From assembly GCA_027406905.1 (NCBI GenBank), contig DAHZHT010000003.1:102613-166612 (forward strand): a stretch of 64,000 nucleotides of DNA, written 5' to 3'. The first letter of the stretch is position 1. Each line of letters starts with the position of its first letter. A program made the translations under genes and the position numbers. Positions 36,877-46,813 of this stretch are shown here, one piece after another. The notes under the pieces are model-generated. The model was not told where the DNA came from. It made no database searches and was given only the letters and a program-made list of their open reading frames with translations. This DNA is from Elusimicrobiota bacterium. GTDB taxonomy: Bacteria; Elusimicrobiota; Elusimicrobia; UBA1565; UBA9628.

Positions 36877-37292
36877 CGAAAGAAGACGTGGTCCAAGCAT
36901 GGATGAGTAAAGCCGATCATGATTTAATTAACGCGAAAAATACGTTAAACCTTGAGAAAGATTGCCCATATGACACCGCTTGTTTTCACTCGCAGCAGGC
37001 GATTGAAAAATATATTAAGGCTCTGCTTTGCCATCTTCAAATTGAATTTCCAAAAATTCATGATATTGGAGAGTTGATCTCTCTTCTCCCAGTGGATGCG
37101 AGGGCGAAAATAAGCGAGGCTGACTGGGGCAGATTTTCAAATTATGCCGTTGCGGCCCGATATCCCGCGTTTGGAGATGATCCAAGCAGAGAAGAGAGTC
37201 AAGAAGCCCTCGTGGTCGCCGAGCGAGTCAAAGCGGACGTTTTAAAACTGATTCACGAAGGGATTGAGAGAAAAAGTAGAAAATTTAGATAA
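36873..37292 (+). CDS. HEPN-domain protein, partner of the MNT protein
   Basis: The 139-residue, all-helical protein has the HEPN hallmark CFHSQQAIEKYIKALL near residue 38, then IHDIGELISLLP and a C-terminal YAVAARYP. HEPN proteins paired with MNT proteins are often RNA-cleaving toxins with an R-x4-6-H motif, but no such motif is visible here, as in many PF05168-type HEPN proteins whose role is nucleotide binding rather than cleavage. gyrA starts 17 bp downstream. Confidence 0.88.
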   Translation: MTKEDVVQAWMSKADHDLINAKNTLNLEKDCPYDTACFHSQQAIEKYIKALLCHLQIEFPKIHDIGELISLLPVDARAKISEADWGRFSNYAVAARYPAFGDDPSREESQEALVVAERVKADVLKLIHEGIERKSRKFR

Positions 37293-37309
37293 TCAGGGGG
37301 ATTTAAAAA

Positions 37310-39805
37310 ATGAGCAAAGCGGAAGAAACTAAACCACAGGAACCATCGGGAAACATTTTGCCGCGCGATATCGGCGCGGAGATGAAGGCGTCTTATATCG
37401 ATTATTCGATGTCGGTCATCGTCGGCCGGGCTCTTCCGGACGTTAGAGACGGTCTCAAACCCGTTCATCGCCGCATTTTATACGCGATGCATTCGGAGGG
37501 GCTCGCCTCGAATAAAAAATATTCCAAATGCGCCGGAGTCGTCGGCGAGGTTTTGAAAAAATACCATCCTCACGGCGACATGGCGGTCTATGACGCCTTG
37601 GTGCGCATGGTGCAGGATTTTTCGCTTCTCCATCCCTTGGTTGACGGTCAGGGAAATTTTGGTTCCGTCGATGGAGACCCTGCGGCGGCCTATCGTTATA
37701 CCGAGTGCCGACTCTCAAAATTCGGAGAGAATCTGTTAGCCGATATCGAGGAGGAAACGGTTGATTTCGTTCCCAATTTCGACGGAAACACCGTTGAGCC
37801 CACGGTTTTGCCAAGCCAATCTCCCAATCTGCTGGTCAACGGCTCTTCCGGCATCGCGGTTGGAATGGCGACGAATATCCCGCCGCATAATTTGACGGAA
37901 GTCTGTGACGCCGCCATCGCTTTAATTAAAGACCCCAATCTCGATTCCAAGGAGCTTTTTAAAATTCTAAAAGGCCCCGATTTTCCGACCGGCGGAATTA
38001 TTCGCGGCAGAGCCGGAATTCGCGATTATTTTGAAACCGGGCGCGGATCGGTCAGGATTCAAGCCAAGACCGATATTGAGGATATCAAGGGCGGGAGACA
38101 AGCCATCATCGTGACCGAACTCCCCTACCAGGTCAACAAGGCGACGCTTCTTGAGACCATAGCGGGACTTGTCCGCGATAAAAAGATTCCGGACATATCG
38201 GATATTCGAGACGAATCGGATAGAAGCGGGATGCGGGTTGTCATCGAAGTTAAACGCGATGGAAACGCCAATGTCGTTTTAAACCAACTCTTTAAGCATA
38301 CGGCCCTTGAGACTTCTTTCGGCGTTATTTTATTGTCCTTGGTCGACGGAAGGCCGAGAATTTTGCCGGTTCGAGAGATTATCGGGCATTTCATTCAGCA
38401 CCGAAAGACGGTCGTGACCCGGCGCACGAAATTCCAGCTTAAAAAAGCGCTGGACCGGGCGCATATCCTGGAAGGGTTTTTAATCGCGGTCAAAAATATA
38501 GATCGCGTCATTAAAATCATCAGGGGAGCCAAGGATTCGGAAGAGGCGCGCCAAAAATTAATCGCGGAATTTGAACTCAGCAAAATACAGGCGCAAGCGA
38601 TTCTGGATATGCGTTTGTCTCAGCTGACCAAACTCTCCGTTGGAGATTTGGAGGCGGAATACGACGCGTTGAAAAAGAGAATCGCGGAACTTAAAGGGAT
38701 TCTCGCGGACGTTCAAAAAATCATGGCAATCGTGGTCAAAGAGTTGGAAGAGGTTAAAAAATCTTTCGCTCAAGAACGCCGCACCCAGATTACCAGCGAA
38801 GCCGCCGAGATGTCTTTAGAAGACTTAATCGCGAAAGAAGATGTCGTGATCAGCCTTTCCAACTCCGGGTACATTAAACGGATTCCGGTTACGACTTACC
38901 AAGCCCAGGGAAGAGGCGGCAAAGGAGTGACCGGAGCGGACGTCAAAGAAGAAGACTTTATCGAACATTTCTTTATTACCGACACCCACGCGACTCTTCT
39001 GTTTTTCACCAACAGAGGCCGAGCTTTCGCCTTGAGGGCTTTTGAGGTTCCCGAGGCGGGACGGGCTTCCCGCGGCAAGGCGGTCGTCAACTTATTGGCC
39101 TTGACCGGAGAGGAAAAAATTACTTCTTCAATCGCGATTCGTTCTTTTGAAGAGAAAAAGGGCAAGGAAAGTTTCCTCGTCATGTGCACCCGAAATGGCA
39201 CGATTAAGAAAACGCCGCTGTCGGAGTTTGAGCATATTCGCCGCAGCGGGCTCATCGCCTTATCCTTGGATGAGGGCGATGTCTTGGTCGAAGTCCAGCA
39301 TACCAGCGGTTCGGATGGGCTTTTGATCGCTACTAAGGCTGGAATGGCTATTCGTTTCTCGGAATCCGATGTCCGCGCGATGGGAAGAACCGCGATGGGC
39401 GTGCGCGGAATTCGGCTCGATAAAGGAGATCAGGTTATCGGCATGGAGGCGTTTCCATCCGACAGCAAAAAGACCCTCCTGACCGTTTGCGAGAACGGCT
39501 TTGGAAAGCGTACGGATCTTTCCGAATACCGGGGACAGCATCGCGGCGGATCGGGGATTATCACGATCAAGGCTACAGAGAGAAATGGAACGGTTATCGG
39601 AGTCAAATTGGTCACGGATGAAGACGACTTGATGGTCATGACCGAGAAAGGAAAGATGATTCGCCTTCGCTGCAAGGATATCAAGGTCATTTCCCGCAAT
39701 ACGCAAGGAGTCAGGCTTGTCCGCATGGATGAAGAAGACAAGGTCGCGCGCGTTTCTCCGGTCGCAGCAGAACCTATAGGGGTTTCCGAAGCGTCGGCGG
39801 AATGA
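37310..39805 (+). CDS. gyrA: DNA gyrase subunit A
   Basis: The 831-residue subunit has the winged-helix catalytic domain with Tyr130 (RYTECRLSK) that forms the DNA phosphotyrosine, the coiled coil, and the C-terminal beta-pinwheel with the GyrA box [10 protein letters not shown]. The residue matching E. coli Ser83 is Met91 ([10 protein letters not shown]), while the Asp87 equivalent is kept (Asp95). Start ATG 37310 follows an AGGGGG Shine-Dalgarno. The stop overlaps the next ATG (ATGA). Confidence 0.97.
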   Translation: MSKAEETKPQEPSGNILPRDIGAEMKASYIDYSMSVIVGRALPDVRDGLKPVHRRILYAMHSEGLASNKKYSKCAGVVGEVLKKYHPHGDMAVYDALVRMVQDFSLLHPLVDGQGNFGSVDGDPAAAYRYTECRLSKFGENLLADIEEETVDFVPNFDGNTVEPTVLPSQSPNLLVNGSSGIAVGMATNIPPHNLTEVCDAAIALIKDPNLDSKELFKILKGPDFPTGGIIRGRAGIRDYFETGRGSVRIQAKTDIEDIKGGRQAIIVTELPYQVNKATLLETIAGLVRDKKIPDISDIRDESDRSGMRVVIEVKRDGNANVVLNQLFKHTALETSFGVILLSLVDGRPRILPVREIIGHFIQHRKTVVTRRTKFQLKKALDRAHILEGFLIAVKNIDRVIKIIRGAKDSEEARQKLIAEFELSKIQAQAILDMRLSQLTKLSVGDLEAEYDALKKRIAELKGILADVQKIMAIVVKELEEVKKSFAQERRTQITSEAAEMSLEDLIAKEDVVISLSNSGYIKRIPVTTYQAQGRGGKGVTGADVKEEDFIEHFFITDTHATLLFFTNRGRAFALRAFEVPEAGRASRGKAVVNLLALTGEEKITSSIAIRSFEEKKGKESFLVMCTRNGTIKKTPLSEFEHIRRSGLIALSLDEGDVLVEVQHTSGSDGLLIATKAGMAIRFSESDVRAMGRTAMGVRGIRLDKGDQVIGMEAFPSDSKKTLLTVCENGFGKRTDLSEYRGQHRGGSGIITIKATERNGTVIGVKLVTDEDDLMVMTEKGKMIRLRCKDIKVISRNTQGVRLVRMDEEDKVARVSPVAAEPIGVSEASAE

Positions 39806-40350
39806 AAATCCCTTACTGGAAAATCGCCATTTTGATCGCGATTTTTGCGGGCTTTGAAAGCCCGGCTTTCGCGACAGTCTCATTTGGAGATTGGTCTTGG
39901 CAGGTTCTCAATAAGCGGGAAAATAGCGCGCCGGCTCCGATTGATGAGATTCTATTGTCACCGAATGGATATCTCAAAGGGCGCTTAAAAGCGGTCTTAA
40001 ATATCAATAATCAAGGCAAAAGCCGGGAAGGAATTCTTTTGCGTTATACCATTTCCGCCAAGGTCTACTCCATCTCAAACCCTGAAAAGGATAAGGGCTG
40101 GACCATTCCCTTTGCGGTGGATGAAAGGCGGGTGCCGATTCTAAAATCGGGTCAAACTCTTCCGGTTGTGTTTGACGTGACCGAGCCGGTGAAAGACTAT
40201 TTTAAACGGCTGGCCCTGGAAGGCTGGAAGCCCGCAAAAATTAAAATAGAAGTGATGATTGAACCAAGACAAGGGGAAAATTCGGCTCTTAAAACGACGC
40301 AAACGGTTTTAAACGTCGCCGAAGATAGCCCTTCTTTGGAGAAAAAATAA
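39802..40350 (+). CDS. Secreted or periplasmic protein of unknown function
   Basis: This 182-residue protein begins with a signal peptide ([17 protein letters not shown]). The mature part is beta-strand rich and begins [10 protein letters not shown]. No family is recognised. It overlaps gyrA by ATGA and serS by TAATG, so it is co-translated with core genes; that position may reflect convenience rather than function. Confidence 0.75.
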   Translation: MKIPYWKIAILIAIFAGFESPAFATVSFGDWSWQVLNKRENSAPAPIDEILLSPNGYLKGRLKAVLNINNQGKSREGILLRYTISAKVYSISNPEKDKGWTIPFAVDERRVPILKSGQTLPVVFDVTEPVKDYFKRLALEGWKPAKIKIEVMIEPRQGENSALKTTQTVLNVAEDSPSLEKK

Positions 40351-41693
40351 TGATTGATTCCGCGCTTTTAAGAAAAAGCCCTGAAAAAGTTTTAGATTCT
40401 CTCTCTTCGCGCAATGAACGCTATAAAGCGAGTTTGGAAGCGGCGATTAAAATGGACTCGGACCACAGGGCCCTTTTACAGGAAGTGGAAGCCTTGCGCG
40501 CGAAACGAAACGCTTTGTCGCAATCAGTCGGGAAGGCAAAAGCCAGCGGAGCGCAAGAAGAGGCGCAAAAATTGCTTGAGGAAGTGGGGCGTTTAAAATT
40601 GGCAATGGAAGAAAAAGAGAAATCCTTGGAGGTTTTGTTTTCTCCGCTGAGAGAAGCTCTGCTCAGCCTGCCTAATTTGCCGCACGAAAGCGTTCCTCGC
40701 GGCAAAAACGAAGAGGATAATCGCCCGGTTCGTTTCGGTCAAAAGCCCGGGGTTTTCGATTTTAAGCCCTTGGATCATCAAACAATCGGTGAAAATCTGG
40801 GAATTTTGGATTTTGCTGCGGCGGCCAAACTCTCCGGATCGCGCTTCGCTTTATGGAAAGGCTCCGGCGCTCGTCTTATGCGCGCGCTGATCAATTTCAC
40901 GCTAGACCTCCATTTTAAAGCGGGGTATCAGGAAATCGAGCCGCCTTCCTTGGTCAAGCCCGAGATTTTAGAAGGCACGGGGCAACTCCCCAAGTTTAAA
41001 GAAGACCTGTATCATTTGGAAGCCCCGGGAAAAGAAAACTCTCAAACCGCCGGAGACATGTATTTGATACCGACGGCGGAGGTGCCGTTGACCAATCTCG
41101 TGCGCGATGAAATCTTGTCCGCGGAAAATCTGCCGATCAAAATGACGGCCTATACGCCTTGCTTTAGGCAGGAAGCCGGATCTTACGGAAAAGACGTGCG
41201 GGGGCTCATCCGCAATCATCAATTTGACAAGGTAGAGCTTGTCTGGATTACCAAACCCGAGGATTCTTTAGAGGCCCTAGAGTCTTTGACCCAAGATGCG
41301 GAAAAGGTTTTAGCGACTCTCGAGATTCCCTATCGAATCATCGAACTTTGCACCGGAGATATTGGTTTTGCCGCGCGAAAAACATATGACCTCGAGGTAT
41401 GGATGCCTTCCGAGAAAAAATACCGGGAAATCTCTTCGTGTTCCGATTGCGGGGATTTTCAAGCCCGCCGCATGAACGCGCGCTTTCGCCGCGCTCCCAA
41501 AAATCCGCCGGAATTGGTCCATACCCTTAACGGCAGCGGCGTCGCCATCGGCAGGCTTTTTGCCGCCATCCTTGAAAACTTCCAGCAAAAAGACGGCTCC
41601 GTCCTTTTGCCCAAGGCCTTGGTCCCTTACGCGGGGTTTGAGCGGTTAATGCCCAAGGGTGTGAATCAAGTCGTAGAGGCCAAAAAGGGTTAA
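40350..41693 (+). CDS. serS: Seryl-tRNA synthetase
   Basis: The 447-residue class II synthetase has the N-terminal coiled-coil arm that grips tRNA-Ser (long Lys/Glu helix in residues 30-105), motif 2 PCFRQEAGSYGKDVRGLIRNHQF and motif 3 GSGVAIGRLFAAILEN. It charges tRNA-Ser and tRNA-Sec. Start by TAATG overlap with the preceding gene. The last 48 bp overlap the convergent TauE-like gene. Confidence 0.96.
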   Translation: MIDSALLRKSPEKVLDSLSSRNERYKASLEAAIKMDSDHRALLQEVEALRAKRNALSQSVGKAKASGAQEEAQKLLEEVGRLKLAMEEKEKSLEVLFSPLREALLSLPNLPHESVPRGKNEEDNRPVRFGQKPGVFDFKPLDHQTIGENLGILDFAAAAKLSGSRFALWKGSGARLMRALINFTLDLHFKAGYQEIEPPSLVKPEILEGTGQLPKFKEDLYHLEAPGKENSQTAGDMYLIPTAEVPLTNLVRDEILSAENLPIKMTAYTPCFRQEAGSYGKDVRGLIRNHQFDKVELVWITKPEDSLEALESLTQDAEKVLATLEIPYRIIELCTGDIGFAARKTYDLEVWMPSEKKYREISSCSDCGDFQARRMNARFRRAPKNPPELVHTLNGSGVAIGRLFAAILENFQQKDGSVLLPKALVPYAGFERLMPKGVNQVVEAKKG

Positions 41694-42437
41694 GGCGCTT
41701 CCGTAAAGCTTCAGCAAAGTAGCGCCGCGCATTTTTAGGGCGGCTTTTGCTCCGAGATAAGACATGGGGATTGTCGCTATGGATAAAGCCAAAACGAGAG
41801 CCCAATCAATATGTCCGAGATACCAGTGAGTGAGCGTTCCGGGAATCGCGAGAAAACAAGAGACGATTAATGACGTCGCCAAGGCTTTTTTGGTCGGCAT
41901 ATCAAGCCAACTAATAAAAAGCGGGCCGTAAAGAACTCCTCCGGCGTTCGCTAAAAGGCCCGAGAGAAAACCGACGCCGATAGCTATGATCGCTAATTTT
42001 TTGCGGTGAGACTTGTCCGTTTGGGCGATTCCCGTCGTTTTTTCTCTCTCTCCCTTCCACAGCAGCATGATGCCAAGATAGCTGATGAAAAGAGCGGTGA
42101 GTATCATCAAGGGATGGCCGCCAACCCAACTGCTGGCGAGAGATCCTAGCGTCGTCGCCGGAATTCCCCACAAGCAGGTGATTTCCACCGCGTGCCAGTC
42201 AACGAGATCGTTGCCTTGATAGGCCCAGGAAGCCGAGAGGGTGGTGGGCAGAGTCGCCGGAAGAGGCGAAGCGAGGGCGAAAAAGCGCGGAGTGTTTAAA
42301 AGAACGCGCAAAAGAGGGGTCGTGATCGCGCTTCCACCCTTGCCGAAAAGTCCGGACAAAAAACCGACGCCGGCGCCGATGAGGCTTGCGAAGAGATAAT
42401 AGTTCCATGAAAAAGGAGAGTGTGGGAGATTAAGCAT
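41646..42437 (-). CDS. TauE/SafE-family anion permease
   Basis: The 263-residue protein has about eight membrane segments and the two internally repeated TauE/SafE motifs: GAGVGFLSGLFGKGGSAITTPLL near the N-terminus and IGVGFLSGLLANAGGVLYGPLF in the second half. Family members export sulfite, sulfoacetate or related anions, or act as proton-coupled exporters. The substrate cannot be named. Divergent from the aldo/keto reductase gene, with only 37 bp between them. Confidence 0.88.
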   Translation of the reverse strand: MLNLPHSPFSWNYYLFASLIGAGVGFLSGLFGKGGSAITTPLLRVLLNTPRFFALASPLPATLPTTLSASWAYQGNDLVDWHAVEITCLWGIPATTLGSLASSWVGGHPLMILTALFISYLGIMLLWKGEREKTTGIAQTDKSHRKKLAIIAIGVGFLSGLLANAGGVLYGPLFISWLDMPTKKALATSLIVSCFLAIPGTLTHWYLGHIDWALVLALSIATIPMSYLGAKAALKMRGATLLKLYGSALTLFGLYDLIHTLGH

Positions 42438-42474
42438 GAATTATTTTATCATAGGGGATGGGTAAGGAGGGTTT

Positions 42475-43461
<987 letters not shown>

Positions 43462-43463
43462 TT

Positions 43464-43493
43464 TTGAACTCCTGCTTCGACAATTGATAGAAT
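43464..43493 (+). promoter_or_regulatory. Sigma-70-type promoter for the E2-E3-lipB operon
   Basis: TTGAAC (43464-43469) and TAGAAT (43488-43493) are separated by 18 bp, just downstream of the aldo/keto reductase stop. A good Shine-Dalgarno (GGAGGAAG) precedes the ATG at 43527. Confidence 0.65.
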
Positions 43494-43526
43494 GAAGAGT
43501 AAAAGATTTTCTAGCGGAGGAAGACC

Positions 43527-44711
43527 ATGAACTATGAGTTTAAACTGCCGGATATCGGCGAAGGCTTGACCGAGGGCGAGGTCGTTAAGTGGCATGTCCA
43601 GGAAGGGCAAGCGGTCAAGGAAAACGAGCCTTTGTGCAATGTTTTGACCGATAAAGCCGAAGTCGAAATCCCCAGTCCCAAAACCGGAAAAATCGCGAAA
43701 CTGATGGCAAAACCCGGGGAAAAAGTCCAGGTCCATGCGCCTCTTGTAATTTTTGAGTTGGCGGGATCTGAATCCGGCGCGGCGCAATCTCATTCTGTCG
43801 CGGCTTCGGCGTCTGCGGCGGTCAAGACTTCGGTGGTGGTTGCGGACAAGCCCGCGGAGGCCGTGGTGAGCGCGACGCCGGCGGTCCGAAAATTAGCGAA
43901 AGATTTAGGCGTGGATATCGCGGCGATTAAGGGAACCGGCCCTGGCGGGCGCGTCACCGAGGTGGATGTTCGCGGTTTTTCCGGAGGAGCTTCTAAACCC
44001 GCTTTGGCGGCGTCGGCCTCTTCCGATATCAATATCCCATTTACCGGAATCCGAAGGAAAATCGCGGATAAAATGTCTGAGAGTTGGAAAAAAATTCCCC
44101 ATGTCGCCCATATGGAAGAAGCGGACTTGACCGCCCTGGTCCAATTGCGGGAAGAAATGAAAAAAGAGGCGGACCAGCGCACGATTAAACTGACATATCT
44201 TCCCTTTATTATAAAAGCCCTGGTGAAAACCTTTCCGGAATTCCCGATGTTTAACGCGACCTTAAATGAAACGGAAGGCGCTATCATTGAAAAGCGCTCC
44301 TATAATATCGGCATCGCCGTCTCCGCCGATCAGGGTCTCGTGGTTCCGGTCGTTAAAGGCGCGGGCAATATGGACGTCTGGGGCTTGGCGGCGGAAATCG
44401 AGCGTTTGGCCGAGAAAGCGCGCGCCAATCGTTTGGATCTTTCCGAAATGCAGGGGGGCACCTTTACAATCACCAATATCGGCCCCTTGGGCGGGCTTTT
44501 CGCGACGCCGATCATCAATTTCCCGGAGGTCGCGATTTTAGGGGTCATGAAAATCCAGGATCGCCCCATGGTTCGGGAGGGCAAGATCGAAATTAGGAAG
44601 ATGGCTAATTTTATTCTTTCTTTCGATCACCGGATTACTGACGGCGCGCAAGCGGCGATGTTTATGAACACGTTCGTCAAGCACCTGGAAAATCCGCGCA
44701 CCTTAATTTAG
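43527..44711 (+). CDS. Dihydrolipoamide acyltransferase, E2 of a 2-oxoacid dehydrogenase complex
   Basis: The 394-residue protein has one lipoyl domain with the lipoylated Lys in LTDKAEVEIPSP, an Ala/Val-rich linker, a peripheral subunit-binding domain (PAVRKLAKDLGVDIAAIKGTG) and the acyltransferase core ending in FDHRITDGAQAA with the catalytic His. Acyl specificity (acetyl or branched-chain) cannot be fixed. E3 follows 10 bp later, but no E1 subunit is in this operon. Confidence 0.93.
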   Translation: MNYEFKLPDIGEGLTEGEVVKWHVQEGQAVKENEPLCNVLTDKAEVEIPSPKTGKIAKLMAKPGEKVQVHAPLVIFELAGSESGAAQSHSVAASASAAVKTSVVVADKPAEAVVSATPAVRKLAKDLGVDIAAIKGTGPGGRVTEVDVRGFSGGASKPALAASASSDINIPFTGIRRKIADKMSESWKKIPHVAHMEEADLTALVQLREEMKKEADQRTIKLTYLPFIIKALVKTFPEFPMFNATLNETEGAIIEKRSYNIGIAVSADQGLVVPVVKGAGNMDVWGLAAEIERLAEKARANRLDLSEMQGGTFTITNIGPLGGLFATPIINFPEVAILGVMKIQDRPMVREGKIEIRKMANFILSFDHRITDGAQAAMFMNTFVKHLENPRTLI

Positions 44712-44721
44712 GAGATGTAAT

Positions 44722-46128
44722 ATGCCTATTGAAACGGAAGTTTTGGTCGTTGGCGCCGGCCCCGGCGGCTATGTCGGGGCTATTAAACTGGGGCAATTAG
44801 GCAAAAAAGTTCTTTTGGTCGATAAAGATAAAAATCTGGGAGGCGAGTGCTTAAATTACGGCTGTATTCCCTCAAAAGCCCTGATTTATTCCGCCAGCCA
44901 ATTTTATGAAGCCAAAAATTCGGCGTCCGCCGGCCTCAATGCCGGAGAAATTTCGCTCGACTGGGGAAAGGTTCAGGCTTGGAAATCCCAATTGGTGGGC
45001 GGTCTTAACCGCGGGGTCGCGTCCTTAACGAAGGGCCGCGGCGCGACCTTGATGACCGGAGAAGCCGTCTTTACCGGAGAGCATTCGGCCAAGGTTAAAA
45101 CCGCTTCCGGAGAAGAGGAAGTTCATTTTCAGCATGCCTTGATTACGACCGGCACTCGACCGATTTCTCTTCCCAATTTCCCTTTTGACGGAAATAAAGT
45201 TATCAGCTCCAAAGAAGCCCTGGATCTCGCGGTTGCGCCCAAAAGCCTTTTAGTCATTGGAGCTGGCGTGATCGGGCTTGAACTCGGAACTGTTTTCGCG
45301 AAACTGGGAACGAAGGTCACCGTCGTCGAATTTCTGCCGCAGATTCTGCCCGGCATCGACCCTGATTTTACGACTCCAGTTTCCCGCAAACTTCAAAAGC
45401 TGGGAATCGAGGCGCTTCTTGAGTCCAAGGCGAAATCCTATAAAGATTTAGGAGAAACCCTTCAGATCGAAATTGAAACTCCCCAGGGAGTCAAGACTAT
45501 AGCGGCCGAGAAAATCTTGGTGACGGTGGGGCGATCTCCGGTGACAAAGAATCTTGGTCTTGAGGCTTGCGGGGTTGAGACCGACGCGAAAGGCCATATT
45601 CGGGTGGATGATCGCTTTAGAACCAATGTTCCCCATATTTACGCGGCGGGGGATGTCGTCGGGGCTCCGTATTTGGCGCATAAGGCTTCCCGCGAGGCGA
45701 TTTTAGCGGCTTTAAATATTAGCGGCTTTTCTTCCGAGTCTCGGGGCGCGGTGCCTTGGGCCGTTTTTACCGATCCGGAAATATCATATGTCGGAGAAAC
45801 CGAAGCCGAGCTCAAGGCTAAAAACGTCCCGATTCTGGTTGGACGCTTTCCCTTTGCCGCTTCAGGAAGAGCGCAGGCCGTTCGCCAAGCGGAGGGGTTT
45901 GTGAAGGTGATCGCGGATAAGACCGATCACCGGATTTTGGGCGCGGGTTTTGTCGGTCCGCACGCTTCGGACTTAATTGGCGAGGCATCGCTCGCGATCA
46001 AGATGGGAGCGACGATTGAAGACGTCGCGGGAACTATTCATCCGCACCCGACCTTATCCGAGGCTTTTCAGGAAGCGGCGGAAGCGGCCTTGGGCGAAGC
46101 CATTCACATCTTAGCCAAGACCGCCTGA
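44722..46128 (+). CDS. lpd: Dihydrolipoamide dehydrogenase (E3)
   Basis: The 468-residue flavoprotein has an N-terminal FAD motif VVGAGPGGYVGAIKLGQLG, the redox disulfide in GGECLNYGCIPSKAL, the NAD motif LVIGAGVIGLELGTVFAKLG, and the C-terminal HPHPTLSEAFQEA with the catalytic His/Glu pair. It reoxidises dihydrolipoamide. It lies between E2 and lipB in one transcription unit, which fits a lipoate-dependent function. Confidence 0.96.
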   Translation: MPIETEVLVVGAGPGGYVGAIKLGQLGKKVLLVDKDKNLGGECLNYGCIPSKALIYSASQFYEAKNSASAGLNAGEISLDWGKVQAWKSQLVGGLNRGVASLTKGRGATLMTGEAVFTGEHSAKVKTASGEEEVHFQHALITTGTRPISLPNFPFDGNKVISSKEALDLAVAPKSLLVIGAGVIGLELGTVFAKLGTKVTVVEFLPQILPGIDPDFTTPVSRKLQKLGIEALLESKAKSYKDLGETLQIEIETPQGVKTIAAEKILVTVGRSPVTKNLGLEACGVETDAKGHIRVDDRFRTNVPHIYAAGDVVGAPYLAHKASREAILAALNISGFSSESRGAVPWAVFTDPEISYVGETEAELKAKNVPILVGRFPFAASGRAQAVRQAEGFVKVIADKTDHRILGAGFVGPHASDLIGEASLAIKMGATIEDVAGTIHPHPTLSEAFQEAAEAALGEAIHILAKTA

Positions 46129-46132
46129 TTCG

Positions 46133-46813
46133 GTGGATTCATTTTCGCCAGTAATGGAAAAAGGGGACTGTCCCTTGCGGACTGTCCCCTTTGACTTTGA
46201 TGTCCGCTTTCTCGGGCTTTTGGATTATGAAAAGGCCTTAGAGCTTCAGAGAGAATTAGTCTTCCAAAGAAAAAAAAACCTGATTCCGGACACACTTCTT
46301 CTCTTAGAGCATCCTCCGGTTTATACGCGCGGAATTTCAGCTAAAACCACGCAGCCGCCCAATCTTCCCCATCCGGCCTATTTAGTCGAGCGCGGCGGGG
46401 ATTGGACCTATCACGGTCCCGGACAATTAGTCGGGTATCCAATTATTGACTTGTCCGCGCGAAATTTTAAAGTGCGGGACTATTTGCGTTTTTTGGAAGA
46501 CGTGATTATTGAGTCATTAATATCTTTCGGCCTTAAAGCCGAGGCAATTCGGGGTCTGACCGGGGTTTGGTGTCAAAACAGAAAAGTGGCCTCAATTGGC
46601 ATCGCGGTCAAACAAGGAATCGCTTATCATGGGTTTTCCATCAATGTCAGTTGCGATTTAAAGGCCTTTTCGGCCATTTATCCCTGCAAACTTGAACCGC
46701 AGACCCTTTCAAATCTCGAAGCCTTGATGAAAAAACCGGTTTTAGTGGAAGAATGCGCCCGCGCGGTCGCGGGGGTTTTTACTCAAAAAACGGCAGGCCT
46801 TTTAGCGGCATGA
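46133..46813 (+). CDS. lipB: Octanoyltransferase LipB
   Basis: The protein transfers octanoate from ACP to lipoyl domains. It has LEHPPVYTRGISAK, the GGDWTYHGPGQLVGYPIIDL motif with the conserved His, and the GVWCQNRKVASIGIAVKQGI region with the catalytic Lys and the downstream NVSCDL motif. Start uncertain: GTG 46133 (226 residues), ATG 46154 or a TTG inside the inverted repeat at 46158-46192; the family usually begins close to DVRFLGLLDYEKAL. The stop overlaps the aspartokinase start (ATGA). Fits E2/E3 upstream. Confidence 0.92.
   Translation: MDSFSPVMEKGDCPLRTVPFDFDVRFLGLLDYEKALELQRELVFQRKKNLIPDTLLLLEHPPVYTRGISAKTTQPPNLPHPAYLVERGGDWTYHGPGQLVGYPIIDLSARNFKVRDYLRFLEDVIIESLISFGLKAEAIRGLTGVWCQNRKVASIGIAVKQGIAYHGFSINVSCDLKAFSAIYPCKLEPQTLSNLEALMKKPVLVEECARAVAGVFTQKTAGLLAA
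46160..46192. repeat. REP-like inverted repeat at the start of lipB
   Basis: AAAGGGGACTGTCC (46160-46173) and GGACTGTCCCCTTT (46179-46192) form an imperfect inverted repeat with one central mismatch and a 5-nt spacer. It looks like extragenic palindromes of the AAAGGGGACTGTCCCC type. It lies within the 5' part of the lipB reading frame if the upstream starts are used. Only one copy was seen in this window. Confidence 0.55.
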
